Assembly: GCF_963677685.1 (NCBI RefSeq)
Contig: NZ_OY782186.1
Span: forward strand, 2,480,001 to 2,544,000
Reading direction: 5' to 3'
From: an uncultured Bacteroides sp.
Lineage (GTDB): Bacteria > Bacteroidota > Bacteroidia > Bacteroidales > Bacteroidaceae
Length of the DNA stretch: 64,000 bases
The translations under genes were made by a program, and so were the position numbers. The number at the start of each line of letters is the position of its first letter. Position 1 is the stretch's first letter. Below are positions 37,461 to 47,900 of this stretch, piece by piece. The notes under the pieces were generated by a model. The model was not told the DNA's origin, ran no database searches, and was given only the letters and a program-made list of their open reading frames with translations.

Positions 37461-40322
37461 ATGGAAACATTTTTGCAATTAGTTGCCCAAGACCTTTATC
37501 AGAAATTAGGAAACGATCTCTCCCGTGTGGCCATCGTATTCCCTAACAAACGTGCCGGACTCTTCTTCAGCGATTATCTGGCAAGCCAATCAGTCAACCC
37601 GATATGGTCTCCCGCATACCTCAGCATCAGCGAACTCTTTCAGCAACTCTCCACCTTGCAGTCCGGCGATCCCATTCGCTTGGTGTGCGAGCTTTACAAA
37701 GTTTTTCGTGAAGAGACTAAGAGCGAAGAGAGCCTCGACGAATTCTATTTCTGGGGCGAACTCCTTATCAGCGATTTCGATGATGCCGACAAGAACATGG
37801 TCGATACCCATAAGCTCTTTAGCAACCTGCAAGATCTCAAGAATATTCTCTCCGGATACGATTTTCTCGACGAAGAACAAGAAGAAGCCATCAAGCAATT
37901 CTTTCAAAACTTCTCTATCGACAAACGTACCCAGCTTAAAGAGAAGTTCATCTCCTTATGGGACAAGCTCGATGCCATCTATACCCGCTATCGGGCAAAC
38001 CTGCAAAAGTTGGGCATCGCCTACGAAGGCATGCTCTACCGTACCGTCATCGAGCAACTGCAAACCGATACGCTGAAATATGATCAATACGTCTTTGTGG
38101 GCTTCAACGTCCTCAATCAAGTAGAGACGACCCTGTTCAGCACCTTGCAAGAAGCAAAGAAAGCCCTTTTCTATTGGGATTACGATCACTTCTATACCCG
38201 TTTGTCCGAACATAAACACGAAGCAGGAGAATTCATCAATCGCAACCTCAAACGCTTTCCTTCACAACTATCGGACGAACTATTCGACACGCTCAGAAAG
38301 CCCAAAAAGGTGCGCTTCATCTCCTCGCCAACAGAAAATGGGCAGGCACGCTATCTGCCCGAATGGATACGTAACACCGTCACCGCTAACGAGAAAGAGA
38401 ATGCCGTGGTACTGTGCAACGAAGCCCTGCTGCTTCCCGTGCTTCACTCCATCCCTTCAGAGGTAAAGAACGTCAATATAACAATGGGATTCCCTCTGGC
38501 GCAGACTCCCGCTTACAGCTTCATCACCGCCCTGCTTGAGCTGCAAACCTCCGGTTATCGCCAAGATACAGGTCGCTACATCTATGCCTCCGTGCTCTCA
38601 GTGCTCAAGCATCCCTATACCCGTCAACTATCCTCAAAGACCGAAGCTTTGGAGAAAGATCTCACCCGCAACAACCGTTTTTATCCCCTCCCTTCGGAGT
38701 TGCAACAAGATGAGTTCCTCACCTCCCTCTTCACCCCTTGCAGTAACCTGGCCGATATCTGCCGTTACCTCAACGAAAGACTCAAAGAGGTAGCTACCCT
38801 CTATCAGCAAGAGAAGAGCAGCGAAGATATTTTCAATCAACTCTATCGGGAGTCACTCTTTAAGAGCTACACCATGATCAATCGTCTGCTCAACCTCATT
38901 GAAAGCGGCGATTTACAGATACAGACAGATACTTATAAAAGGCTATTGAGCAAACTTCTCTCTGCCGCCAACATCCCTTTTCACGGCGAACCCGCCATCG
39001 GTATGCAAGTCATGGGAGTGCTCGAAACCCGTAACCTCGACTTTAAGAACCTCATCCTCATGTCGCTCAACGAAGGACAGCTTCCCAAATCGGGTGGCGA
39101 CTCCTCCTTCATTCCTTATAACTTGCGCAAAGCATTCGGGATGACCACCATCGAACATAAGAACGCCGTATATGCGTACTACTTCTACCGACTCATTCAG
39201 CGGGCGGAAAATATCACGCTGATGTACAACACCTCTTCCGACGGACTCAACCGCGGGGAATGGTCGCGCTTCATGCTCCAGTTTCTCATCGAATGGCCAC
39301 ATCCCGTCACCCGTGAATTTCTCGAAGCGGGACAGTCGCCCCAAAGTGGCACAGAGATCACCATCCCCAAGAATGAAGATGTGCTGCAAGTACTCTATCA
39401 GAAGTACGACCTCGCCCGTAACCCAAAGGCCTTCTTCTCCCCCTCAGCACTCAACACCTATATGGATTGCCGTCTGAAATTCTACTACCGCTACGTAGCC
39501 GGATTAAAGATGCAAGATGAAATCAGTGCAGAGATTGATTCCGCAAAGTTCGGAACCATTTTCCACCGCTCGGCAGAACTGGCATACCAGGAGCTCACAC
39601 AAGCAGGCAATCAGATCCGCAAAGAAGACCTTGAAAAGGTTCTGCACAACGATGTAAAATTACAAAGCTTCGTCGATCGAGCCTTTAACGAAGAGTTCTT
39701 CCACCTGCCCGTTGGTGAAAAACCCGAATATAACGGCATTCAGCTTATCAACTCCAAAGTGATCGTATCCTACCTGCGCCAGTTGCTCCGCAACGACCTG
39801 CAATACGCTCCTTTCGAGATGATTGCCATGGAAAAGAAAGTGTACGAAACGATGGAAGCAGACACTCCGCAAGGAAAGATCAAAGTCAATATAGGAGGAA
39901 CCATAGACCGTATAGACAGCAAAGAAGATACTCTGCGCATCGTCGATTACAAAACCGGAGGAAGCCCCAAGACGCCCGTTGACATATCACAACTCTTTAC
40001 CCCCGCCGAAGGAAGACCCAACTACATCTTCCAAACCTTCTTGTATGCCGCCATCATGAGCAGACAGCAGTCGCTCAAAGTAGCCCCTGCCCTGCTCTAT
40101 ATTCATCGTGCGGCAGCCGACAGTTACTCACCCGTCATCGAAATGGGTGAACCCCGTAAACCGAAGATTCCCGTCAATAACTTCGCATTGTTTGAAGATG
40201 ATTTTCGTGAGCGACTTCAAGAGCTTCTCAAAGAGATCTACAATCCTGACGAAGCCTTCACACAGACAGAATTTACCAAAACCTGCGAATATTGCGATTT
40301 TAAAGCGATCTGCCGCAGATAA
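37461..40322 (+). CDS. addB: AddB-like PD-(D/E)XK nuclease with Fe-S cluster cysteines
   Basis: This 953-aa partner of the preceding helicase has an N-terminal inactivated helicase-like region (VAIVFPNKRAGLFFSDYLAS) and a C-terminal RecB-family nuclease (IDRIDSKEDTLRIVDYKTGG). Four cysteines expected for a 4Fe-4S staple are visible: one in YMDCRLKFYYRY and three in CEYCDFKAICRR. Length fits the Bacteroidota AddB form. A long terminator follows. Confidence 0.88.
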   Translation: METFLQLVAQDLYQKLGNDLSRVAIVFPNKRAGLFFSDYLASQSVNPIWSPAYLSISELFQQLSTLQSGDPIRLVCELYKVFREETKSEESLDEFYFWGELLISDFDDADKNMVDTHKLFSNLQDLKNILSGYDFLDEEQEEAIKQFFQNFSIDKRTQLKEKFISLWDKLDAIYTRYRANLQKLGIAYEGMLYRTVIEQLQTDTLKYDQYVFVGFNVLNQVETTLFSTLQEAKKALFYWDYDHFYTRLSEHKHEAGEFINRNLKRFPSQLSDELFDTLRKPKKVRFISSPTENGQARYLPEWIRNTVTANEKENAVVLCNEALLLPVLHSIPSEVKNVNITMGFPLAQTPAYSFITALLELQTSGYRQDTGRYIYASVLSVLKHPYTRQLSSKTEALEKDLTRNNRFYPLPSELQQDEFLTSLFTPCSNLADICRYLNERLKEVATLYQQEKSSEDIFNQLYRESLFKSYTMINRLLNLIESGDLQIQTDTYKRLLSKLLSAANIPFHGEPAIGMQVMGVLETRNLDFKNLILMSLNEGQLPKSGGDSSFIPYNLRKAFGMTTIEHKNAVYAYYFYRLIQRAENITLMYNTSSDGLNRGEWSRFMLQFLIEWPHPVTREFLEAGQSPQSGTEITIPKNEDVLQVLYQKYDLARNPKAFFSPSALNTYMDCRLKFYYRYVAGLKMQDEISAEIDSAKFGTIFHRSAELAYQELTQAGNQIRKEDLEKVLHNDVKLQSFVDRAFNEEFFHLPVGEKPEYNGIQLINSKVIVSYLRQLLRNDLQYAPFEMIAMEKKVYETMEADTPQGKIKVNIGGTIDRIDSKEDTLRIVDYKTGGSPKTPVDISQLFTPAEGRPNYIFQTFLYAAIMSRQQSLKVAPALLYIHRAAADSYSPVIEMGEPRKPKIPVNNFALFEDDFRERLQELLKEIYNPDEAFTQTEFTKTCEYCDFKAICRR

Positions 40323-40328
40323 AAAAAA

Positions 40329-40389
40329 GATTCCCCTTATTTATCCTCTCTTTCCCAATCAAGGAAAAAGCGAATAAATAAGGGGAATC
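40329..40389. terminator. Bidirectional terminator after addB
   Basis: Perfect 16-bp arms (GATTCCCCTTATTTAT, 40329-40344, and its complement at 40374-40389) lie between convergent genes. Confidence 0.8.
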
Positions 40390-40446
40390 GTCTATATTTA
40401 TATTCAAACAACCACCCTTTACATTAGGTAGCATCAATTCATTTGT

Positions 40447-41586
40447 CTATTCCGCCGCAACATCCGGTTGCTTTAAAGGCACCGAGAAGCTAAACATAGA
40501 GCCTTCGCCCTTAACCGACGAGAACCAAAGATCTCCGCCATTCTTCTTGGCAAAATCCAAACACAACAGCAGTCCAAGTCCCGAACCCTCTTCATTTTTC
40601 GTACCAAAAGTACTATAATGCGTATCCGTATGCAGTAGCTTTTTCTGGCTTTCTTCATCAATGCCACAACCATGATCCTGTACACTAATCACAGCGCAAT
40701 CCTCCTTTTCCTCAACCTTCAGCAATACTTCAGAACCCTCTTCACTAAATTTAATAGCATTACTTAGTAAATTCCGAATAATAGTTTTAACCATATCCGT
40801 ATCCCCATAAGCCAATAACTTATCAGGAATTTCCGTGCGAATCGTTATCTTTTTAGTAGCAGCCACCATAGTAAAAATCTCTACTACCCCTTCTGCAAGT
40901 TGAGACAAATCAAGATTCTGATAAACCACGTTCACACGTCCTATCTGGCTCTTCGTCCACTTCAATAAGTTATCCAAAAGCGAGAAAACATCCTCCGTTG
41001 TCTGGTTTGCAATAGTGAGCAGATCATGCATTTCATCACCTATTTTGTCAGCAGGCAGATTAAGGATAAGCATGTTCAGCACCATTTTGATAGACCCTAC
41101 CGGAGAGCGAAGATCATGCGCAATCACCGAATACAGTTTATCGCGTCCCATGATTGTTTTCTGCAATTCCTCCGTTTGTGCCAAAATAATTCTGTTAGCA
41201 GCAACCAAAGAAATTTGATGAGTGATACGAATAATCAGTTCCTCCTTATTAAAAGGTTTGGATATAAAATCATTTCCCCCCATCTGAAATCCTTTCACGA
41301 TATCAGAGCTTCCATTAAGAGCAGTCAAGAAAATGATCGGAATTTCCGCAGTTTCCTCTTTTTGTTTTAAACGTTGAGCTACTTCAAAGCCATTTATTTC
41401 AGGCATCATCACGTCAAGTAAAATCAAGTCAGGTCTCTCCTTTTCAACCAATTCCAGAGCTTGCATCCCACCACTCGCCGTTACCACATTAAACTTCTCA
41501 TTAGTAAGAAGCACTTTGAGCAACAACACATTAGATGGCACATCATCTACGATTAATATTTTATATTCTGAAGGAGTTATTTTCAT
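40447..41586 (-). CDS. Response regulator-histidine kinase hybrid
   Basis: This 379-aa soluble protein has an N-terminal receiver with phospho-Asp58 (DLILLDVMMPEINGFEV) and Lys110 (FISKPF), a HisKA domain with His157 (SVIAHDLRSPVGS), and a HATPase domain (NLLSNAIKFS, VQDHGCGID, EGSGLGLLLCLDF). No membrane segment or DNA-binding domain is present, so it relays a signal from another kinase or acts by phosphotransfer. No partner is encoded beside it; the gene stands alone. Confidence 0.92.
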   Translation of the reverse strand: MKITPSEYKILIVDDVPSNVLLLKVLLTNEKFNVVTASGGMQALELVEKERPDLILLDVMMPEINGFEVAQRLKQKEETAEIPIIFLTALNGSSDIVKGFQMGGNDFISKPFNKEELIIRITHQISLVAANRIILAQTEELQKTIMGRDKLYSVIAHDLRSPVGSIKMVLNMLILNLPADKIGDEMHDLLTIANQTTEDVFSLLDNLLKWTKSQIGRVNVVYQNLDLSQLAEGVVEIFTMVAATKKITIRTEIPDKLLAYGDTDMVKTIIRNLLSNAIKFSEEGSEVLLKVEEKEDCAVISVQDHGCGIDEESQKKLLHTDTHYSTFGTKNEEGSGLGLLLCLDFAKKNGGDLWFSSVKGEGSMFSFSVPLKQPDVAAE

Positions 41587-41796
41587 TGTTAATTTTGATT
41601 TTAAGCTAATGAACTATGTAGTCGTTCACAAAAGTATAAGATTCTGTTAAAATAGCAAAGATTAAGACTGCTTTATTCAATAATCCTAATGATTTTTTCA
41701 TGAAACGAGCCCATCTCTTGCCAATTAGACATACGCTTAGCCGAGGCTCGCATTTTTGCGAGTCTTAACTTACATCCTATCAAAGAAATACTGTAT

Positions 41797-42195
41797 TTAT
41801 AAATTACGGTAATTTAACTCATAAGCCTCTTCAGCCTCCTCAAATATCACATAACAATGTGCAGGATAAAGAGATGAAATATCCTCACCAGCGGATAAAT
41901 ACATTTTAAGATCCACCAATTGTTCCGTTCTTGCAAGAGGAATTATCAAAGAAGCATATCTAGAATAAATATCTTTATGCTGAGCATACACTTGAAAAAC
42001 CTTATTAATCGTATTCCATGACAGGCTCTCCTTATTCTCCATTCTCATGATAGTTCGAACTGACAAACATGCCTCATCAGCAACATCAGTCTGCGTTATC
42101 TTTTCCAACTTTAAATCTTCTTCACGTATATATCTTACTATTTCTGACGCCCTGAGCAGAAATTTATCATACTTCTTATATGAATCTCTTTTCAT
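41797..42195 (-). CDS. HTH-domain protein of unknown role
   Basis: This 132-aa protein has an N-terminal helix-turn-helix of XRE type (ITQTDVADEACLSVRTIMRM) and an acidic C-terminal half without known motifs (YVIFEEAEEAYELNYRNL). It is divergent from the DUF2693-like gene, and the intergenic sequence contains two copies of a GACATCA.TGTC-like string (near 42257 and 42303) that could be its operator. A short GC-rich hairpin at 41745-41764 follows the stop. It is probably the regulator of the adjacent accessory cluster. Confidence 0.6.
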   Translation of the reverse strand: MKRDSYKKYDKFLLRASEIVRYIREEDLKLEKITQTDVADEACLSVRTIMRMENKESLSWNTINKVFQVYAQHKDIYSRYASLIIPLARTEQLVDLKMYLSAGEDISSLYPAHCYVIFEEAEEAYELNYRNL

Positions 42196-42377
42196 TTGAT
42201 ATTTAATAATGTAATGATTTATGCAAAGATAGTTAAGATTCAGCTTTTTTTTTGTGACATCAATGTCCTAAAATGAATTTTAGACATGTAATTATTCATT
42301 TTGCGACATCAGTGTCACCCGCAAATCAAGATTAAATAGATACGTTTGCAGCCTCATTAAATCAATAAAAACAAATT

Positions 42378-42698
42378 ATGAAAGAGTCAGAGAAAGCTGA
42401 TAATCGCCTATTAGAGGCAAGAGTATCCACCTTAAGAAGAGAAAGAATCATGACAGTTAAAGAGGCCATTAGTTTGGCACATCGCATTGATGCACTTATT
42501 CAGCGAATGTTGCATGGAGAAGCAGAATTTTCTTACATGAGGCAAACAAAACAGATAAAACATACCCGAGGCACCCTCACCAACTACGAAAAAACGTTCA
42601 GAAGAGCCTTGAAATTGAATCCCGAAAACAGTTTCATGCTCTACTATGATCTCAACGAGCAAAGATGGTACACTTTTCATGTGGCATTTCTCCTTTAA
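42378..42698 (+). CDS. DUF2693-like SH3 beta-barrel protein
   Basis: This 106-aa protein has a C-terminal half (KHTRGTLTNYEKTFRRAL, then YYDLNEQRWYTFHVAFLL) that follows the pattern of the DUF2693 SH3-barrel family common in Bacteroides accessory DNA (GTL...YDL....W..F....L). The N-terminal half is helical and charged. Its function is unknown. It opens a small plus-strand cluster with DUF4373 and DUF4248 genes. Confidence 0.6.
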   Translation: MKESEKADNRLLEARVSTLRRERIMTVKEAISLAHRIDALIQRMLHGEAEFSYMRQTKQIKHTRGTLTNYEKTFRRALKLNPENSFMLYYDLNEQRWYTFHVAFLL

Positions 42699-42787
42699 CT
42701 CCTTCAGGCATACCACACAACATGCAGTGTAAAAAATAACGAGGCTTCATTTAAGAGTAAAAAAACAACATTTGTAGAGAACAAGAC

Positions 42788-42845
42788 TTCAACGTGATGA
42801 GATCTTGTTCTCTAGCTACTGACAACGAGATCTCATCACGTTGAA
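42788..42845 (+). other. 22-bp inverted repeat in the leader of the DUF4373 gene
   Basis: TTCAACGTGATGAGATCTTG (42788-42807, plus TT) pairs with the complementary arm at 42824-42845, with one G-T pair and a 14-nt loop. There is no T-run, so it is a poor intrinsic terminator. It lies 52 bp before the DUF4373 start and could be an attenuator stem, a protein site or a recombination scar. Confidence 0.6.
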
Positions 42846-42896
42846 ATCAAGAGCAAAAACAAAGGAACTATTTATTATTACAAAAAATATATAATT

Positions 42897-43778
42897 ATGG
42901 CAAGACCTCAAAAAAAAGGACTAGACTATTTTCCCCTCGATGTAGACTTCATGCAAGATCGCAAGGTACGTCGTATCAAGCGTGAGCATGGACTGATAGG
43001 TGTACTAGTCGTCATCGAACTGTATACCAAGATTTATCATGAAAACGGCTATTACCTGCTTTGGGAAGAGAATATCCGCTACGATATCAGCGAAGAACTG
43101 AATAATGAAAATCCCGAACAGATAGAAGCCATTGTAGAAAGCTGCCTGAATGTCGGTCTTTTTCATGATGAAATCTTCAAAAAGACTCATGTGCTAACCT
43201 CCGCTGCCGTGCAACGACGCTTCAAAGCTTGTGCCATTCACCGCTCTTCATCGCGCATTGCTCCTGAGCTTAACCTTCTCGAAGAAACGGAGCAAGAACC
43301 CACCCCTGCGAAGAAGAAAACGAGAGAAAAAGAGATGCCTGAATTATTTCATCAGGAAACAGAGACAAGCACTCCTTCAACTGAATTATCGCATGCAGAA
43401 ACGCCACAAACAAAAGAAAAGGAAATAAAAGCAGAGAAAAGAGAAATAAACTCCCCCCATACCCCCTCGCAAAGCGAAGAGGGAGCCGGAACGATGAGCA
43501 TAGAGAGATTGAAGAGCTATTGCCCTCCTCCCGACTATGCCCTCAACAAGAAGAAACATAACTACGAGGGGTTGTTAGAGAGACTTTTCAGCCTTGGCAT
43601 ACACACTCCCGATGATATTGAAGCCATCATGCGTCTGTCTCGTTACGGCGAGATAGGCCATCCGGTATGGGGCATCATCGTGCAAGGCAAATGGGCAGGA
43701 GAAAAGAAAACCATTGCCTCTCCCGGCAAATACCTCATCAAAGTATTACTCAACCTTCAAAAACAAACTCAACCATGA
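42897..43778 (+). CDS. DUF4373 (Lin1244/Lin1753-like) domain protein
   Basis: This 293-aa protein has an N-terminal domain (GLDYFPLDVDFMQDRKVRRI, then GLIGVLVVIELYTKIY) of the DUF4373 / Lin1244/Lin1753 family, related to phage replisome-organiser N-terminal domains. The middle (about 130-190) is a low-complexity Lys/Glu/Thr linker, and a small C-terminal domain follows (YEGLLERLFSLGIHTPDDIE). In Bacteroides this gene is usually paired with a DUF4248 gene, as here with a start-stop overlap. Function is unproven; a phage-derived DNA-binding role is possible. Confidence 0.82.
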   Translation: MARPQKKGLDYFPLDVDFMQDRKVRRIKREHGLIGVLVVIELYTKIYHENGYYLLWEENIRYDISEELNNENPEQIEAIVESCLNVGLFHDEIFKKTHVLTSAAVQRRFKACAIHRSSSRIAPELNLLEETEQEPTPAKKKTREKEMPELFHQETETSTPSTELSHAETPQTKEKEIKAEKREINSPHTPSQSEEGAGTMSIERLKSYCPPPDYALNKKKHNYEGLLERLFSLGIHTPDDIEAIMRLSRYGEIGHPVWGIIVQGKWAGEKKTIASPGKYLIKVLLNLQKQTQP

Positions 43779-44005
43779 ACGAAGAACTTTCCTTGCCCCA
43801 TTACGGAGCCATGACTCGCAACGAACTTGCCGAACTCTACATGCCGAATGTGCAGCTCGCCACTGCCCGTCGCACCCTTCATCGCTGGATAGCCCGCAAC
43901 GCTGCCTTGCAATCCGAACTCGCCGCTACCGGATACAGTATCCGTGCCGCCATACTTACTCCCGTACAAGTAGAACTGATTTTTAGATACCTCGGAGTGC
44001 CTTGA
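43775..44005 (+). CDS. DUF4248 domain protein
   Basis: This 76-aa protein (MNEELSLPHYGAMTRNELAE, with RRTLHRWIARNAAL) matches DUF4248, a small helical family of Bacteroidota. The start at 43775 overlaps the DUF4373 stop (ATGA), which is preferred over the longer reading from 43667. It ends about 150 bp before the type VI-B array. Its function is unknown. Confidence 0.75.
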   Translation: MNEELSLPHYGAMTRNELAELYMPNVQLATARRTLHRWIARNAALQSELAATGYSIRAAILTPVQVELIFRYLGVP

Positions 44006-44047
44006 AAGGGAAAAAAAGAAAGAGAGAGCAAACACTCTGCCGCATAA

Positions 44048-44079
44048 GTTGCCCAATTAAAAATAGATTTATATTTTTG
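44048..44079 (+). promoter_or_regulatory. Promoter/leader of the type VI-B array
   Basis: GTTG (44048-44051) and TATTTTTG (44072-44079) are 20 bp apart. Transcription would start near 44085 and run rightward through the array, in the same sense as the crRNA orientation of the repeats. Confidence 0.55.
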
Positions 44080-44154
44080 CGCAGCGATATAATTGCATTT
44101 TTGACTATAATAGAAAAAGTAAAATGCTTTCTTTTATAGAGGGGAGAACTACAA

Positions 44155-44850
44155 AGGATAGAAGCATTACCTTTGAGAGGTAAAAACAACTACTTGATAT
44201 AATATGCTACGTGCGTACGCGTTGTAAATGCCTTATATTTGAAAGGTGAAAACAACCATATTCTTTCTTTTGCTTGTTAGTTACATGTTGTAAATGCCTT
44301 ATGTTTGAAAGGTGAGAACAACAGTAAACTTTTCGTTACTAAATCCGATGTTGTTGTAAATGCCTTAGATTTGAAAGGTGGAAACAACAGTTAAAACTTC
44401 TTTTTGCATCAACTTAATGTTGTAAATGCCTTAGATTTGAAAGGTGAGAACGACAGATTCAGGGGTTTTGAAATTAGTTTCCATGTTGTAAATGCCTTAT
44501 ATTTGAAAAGTGAAAACAACAATTTTTAGATCGCGAATAAGTTTCATGTCGTTGTAAATGCCTTATATTTGAAAGGTGAAAACAACTTATTATTACTCCG
44601 GGATACGATATTTATCGTTGTAAATGCCTTATATTTGAAAGGTGAGAACAACAGTAATATTATTCAAACTAATGAATATATAGTTGTAAATGCCTTATAT
44701 TTGAAAGGTGAGAACAACTGATAGCTTCTTCTTTACGCTTAGAGCGTGGTTGTAAATGCCTTATATTTGAAAGGTGAAAACAACAAATGTAACAATAAGC
44801 TTATTCAGGGAGTGGTTGTAAATGCCTTATATTTGAAAGGTGAAAACAAC
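44155..44850 (+). CRISPR. Type VI-B array: 10 repeats plus one degenerate, 10 spacers
   Basis: The 36-bp repeats begin GTTGTAAATGCC and end GGTGAAAACAAC, starting at 44221, 44287, 44353, 44419, 44485, 44551, 44617, 44683, 44749 and 44815. All spacers are exactly 30 nt. A diverged repeat at 44155-44190 (3-prime half conserved, 5-prime half altered) precedes the first spacer. GTTG...CAAC ends and the TTTGAAAGG core match known Cas13b repeats in the plus orientation. Single-base variants cluster in the left half (44287, 44353, 44419, 44485); the repeat nearest cas13b is consensus. Confidence 0.97.
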
Positions 44851-44884
44851 ATGGTTTGCCGAAAGGCTTATAAACAGAGGAATA

Positions 44885-44930
44885 GGGGCCTTTTATGAAA
44901 AGAAAAAATGAAATAAAAGGTCTCTTTTTT
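44885..44930 (+). terminator. Terminator between the array and cas13b
   Basis: GGGGCCTTTTAT (44885-44896) pairs with ATAAAAGGTCTC (44913-44924), 12 bp with two G-T pairs, followed by T6. It supports rightward transcription of the array ending before cas13b. Confidence 0.75.
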
Positions 44931-44959
44931 GTCTATTCCAACCGCATTTTTTATTTTTG
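44928..44959 (+). promoter_or_regulatory. cas13b promoter
   Basis: TTTG (44928-44931, sharing the terminator T-run) and TATTTTTG (44952-44959) are 20 bp apart, an exact consensus. Transcription near 44965 leaves only about 10 nt before the first ATG, which favours the second start at 45009. Confidence 0.75.
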
Positions 44960-44975
44960 AGAAAAAATAAAACGA

Positions 44976-47900
44976 ATGAATGCTGGGACACCAAAGGAAA
45001 GTCAATACATGAGTATTGATAGCAATCCTTATTACTTCAACCATTTTATCAATATGGGCAGGCATAATGCTTACCTGATTATACAGCACATCTATAAAAG
45101 CGTTTATAAGGAAGAAGCTGACCTCAATGAAGAGAATGCTTTAGAGGCATTAGCCGCAAAAGTTAGAAATCAGAGTAGAAAAAAGCCTGATGAAATAAGC
45201 AAAGTAACTGATCTACTCATTCACCATTTCCCTTTTCTGGCTTACTATGAAAACAAGGAGAGAGAGGGAGATAATCCTGATAATAGCTCAACAGAAAGTC
45301 ATGGAAGCCTCGCAGTGTTAACTGCTTTTTTAAGCACACTAAAAGAGATAAGAAACGAAACGGCTCACTATAAACACCCTAAAAAAGATATATCTTTATC
45401 CGATTACAAAGGTCTATTTCAAGAAAGCATCAAAGAAGCCAAAGGAAGAATGAAGTATGAGGATAAAGACGTGAAACATTTATACATAAAGGATTATTAT
45501 GAATTAATAAATAATAAGCAATTTACGGAAGCTGGAATATCCTACTTTATATGCTTATTTCTCGACAAAAAGAATGGATACTTGTTCCTTTCAAGAATCA
45601 AAGGCTTTAAAGACAGAAACAAAACTTCCGAAAAGTATAAATCGGCTACTTTAGAAGCTTTTACTCAATTTCATTGCCATGTGCCCTATCCCAAGCTGGA
45701 TAGTAGCGACATCGCTATGGACATGCTCAATGAATTAAGCCGTTGCCCTAAACAGCTATATCATGTGCTAAGCAATGAAGACCAAAAAAGTTTCATTGCC
45801 ACCACGTCAGCAAGAGATGAAAATAGCGACATACCGGAACCGATAATGAAACGTTCCGAAGATCGCTTTCCCTACTTTGCTTTACGTTATTTTGAGAAGT
45901 CAGGCCAACTGGACAAGATTACATTCCAACTCTATTTGGGGCGCAAGTATGCTAAGGAATCACATACAAAGATCATTAACGGAACAAAGCGAACACATCT
46001 GCTACTTAAAAACATGCACGAGTTCGGCGAACTTCCTTTTTACAAAACAACAGAAGCCCATGATTTTTATGAAAATCACGAAAAGGTAGAATTTTACGCG
46101 CCTGCTTTCAGAATGGTAGGCAATCGTATAGGGTTAATACTAAGAGATAAAGCTCAAGAAGGATATGACATACCTCCTGAAAACAATCATCCCGATGCCA
46201 TACTCTCAACTCACGAGCTAAGTGCACTTTTCTTTTACAACTATCTCTATAAAAAAGGATGGATAGAAACACCGACACAAAAGTTTATACAGAATCACCT
46301 AAATCAGTTCAGCCGATTTATCAGTGATTTGCAAAATAAAAAGATAGAACCGGTCACTACATCTGTTTTCACAGGGAAAAGAAAAAAGCACAAAAAGGAA
46401 GACTTAGATATACTCTATAAGAACAACCAAAAACTACAAAACCTATTAAACGATTATGGGTTAGAGATCGACTGGATACCAGATGCTTGCAGAGAATATT
46501 TATTAAACTACCGCCCTTCTTCTGATAAATATATAATAGAAAACAAATTTGTAAAAATGAAGAGAGATGCGGAGAGAAAGCTTGCACGCATAAGAGCTTT
46601 TGCCGAAGCAGAAAAAGAAGGTACAATAAGGATGGCTCTTAACCGAAAACAGTTACGCATTGGTGAACTGGCCCAGGAGCTAGCCCGAGACATCGTTTTC
46701 TTAACTCCTCCTCAAAAAACGCAAGACGACATCAAGAAGAAAATAAACAACATGGAGTTTGATATTCTTCAAAAGATGCTGGCTTATTTCTCTGTTCACA
46801 AAGATGAACTGAAGAGATACTTTGGTATACTAAAAGATAAAAATAACAGATGGGAACCTTCTTTTCTGTATCGGGTAATATCCAAAATCGACTCATACTC
46901 CTCATTAACAGAAATGTATGAAGCATATTACTATTCTAAGATAAAATGGCTTAAGAAAGAAATACTAAATGAAACCAGAGAGTCGAGAGGATACAAAACT
47001 AGTTTGAAAGACCCAAAAGCTATCGCAGAGAAATACGAATACATCTTAAAGCTGGAGCAGAAAACAAAATCGGCTATCGAGAAGAGCTATTCAGATAAAG
47101 CAGTTTATTTGCCCGTAGGTTTATTCACAGCCGAGATCGTGAAAGCATTGAGACAGCAGGGATATGATCTGAAAGAAAATAGCAGTGTGGCAGGTTGCCT
47201 CATGAAGTACTTCAAGGAAAAGAAACAACCCATGTATGAGTTATCACGCTACTATAGCACCGGAGAATTAGACTCGGATAAAACGATACTCAGTGAAAGA
47301 GATGAAATAAAAAAATATATCAGTGACCATTTTCAAGAAGCGAGTGAAGAGGAAGCTAAGGCTATGAAAAAAGTAGCTAAAAGGATCAGAGAGAATGAGG
47401 TTGAGATATTGAGACAAGAGGCGAATGACCGCGCACTTTTCCTCATGGTAAATGACCTGATACCCGCATCATCATTCAGAGAAGAAGATATAGAGCGTTT
47501 AGGCTTCAATCAACAAAACAATATTCTCGATGCTGAATATGAGATGAGCGAACTGATCTATGGCAGAAGAGTAACAGCCAGACTACCCATAAAGCGTTAT
47601 GGAGAATTTCGTCGTTTTTTGAAAGACCGTCGTTTAGAAAATCTCATGAAATACTACCCCGAGAGGGAAGATATAAAACTCGGAATCATAGAAAGCGGAC
47701 AAACACTGCAAAAAGGTGAAAAATATAAGTATAGCAATCTGGCAGAAGAGTTGGAGATATATGACAAGGAGAGAGATAAGTTATTAGCATTGATGTACAA
47801 TGTAGAGAAGATACTCATTGATAAGCATTCGGATAAAATTAAGAAGACAAAGAACAGCTATTATAACCATTACGATTGCTTAGAAGCTGCTAAAAAGTTA

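Noticed and set aside
42788..42845. Invertible promoter flanked by recombinase sites
   Set aside because: The loop between the arms is only 14 nt, too short to carry a promoter, and no recombinase gene is nearby.
44155..44850. Leftward transcription of the VI-B array, suggested by the degenerate left repeat
   Set aside because: Repeat orientation against known Cas13b repeats, a promoter on the left and a terminator on the right all favour rightward transcription.
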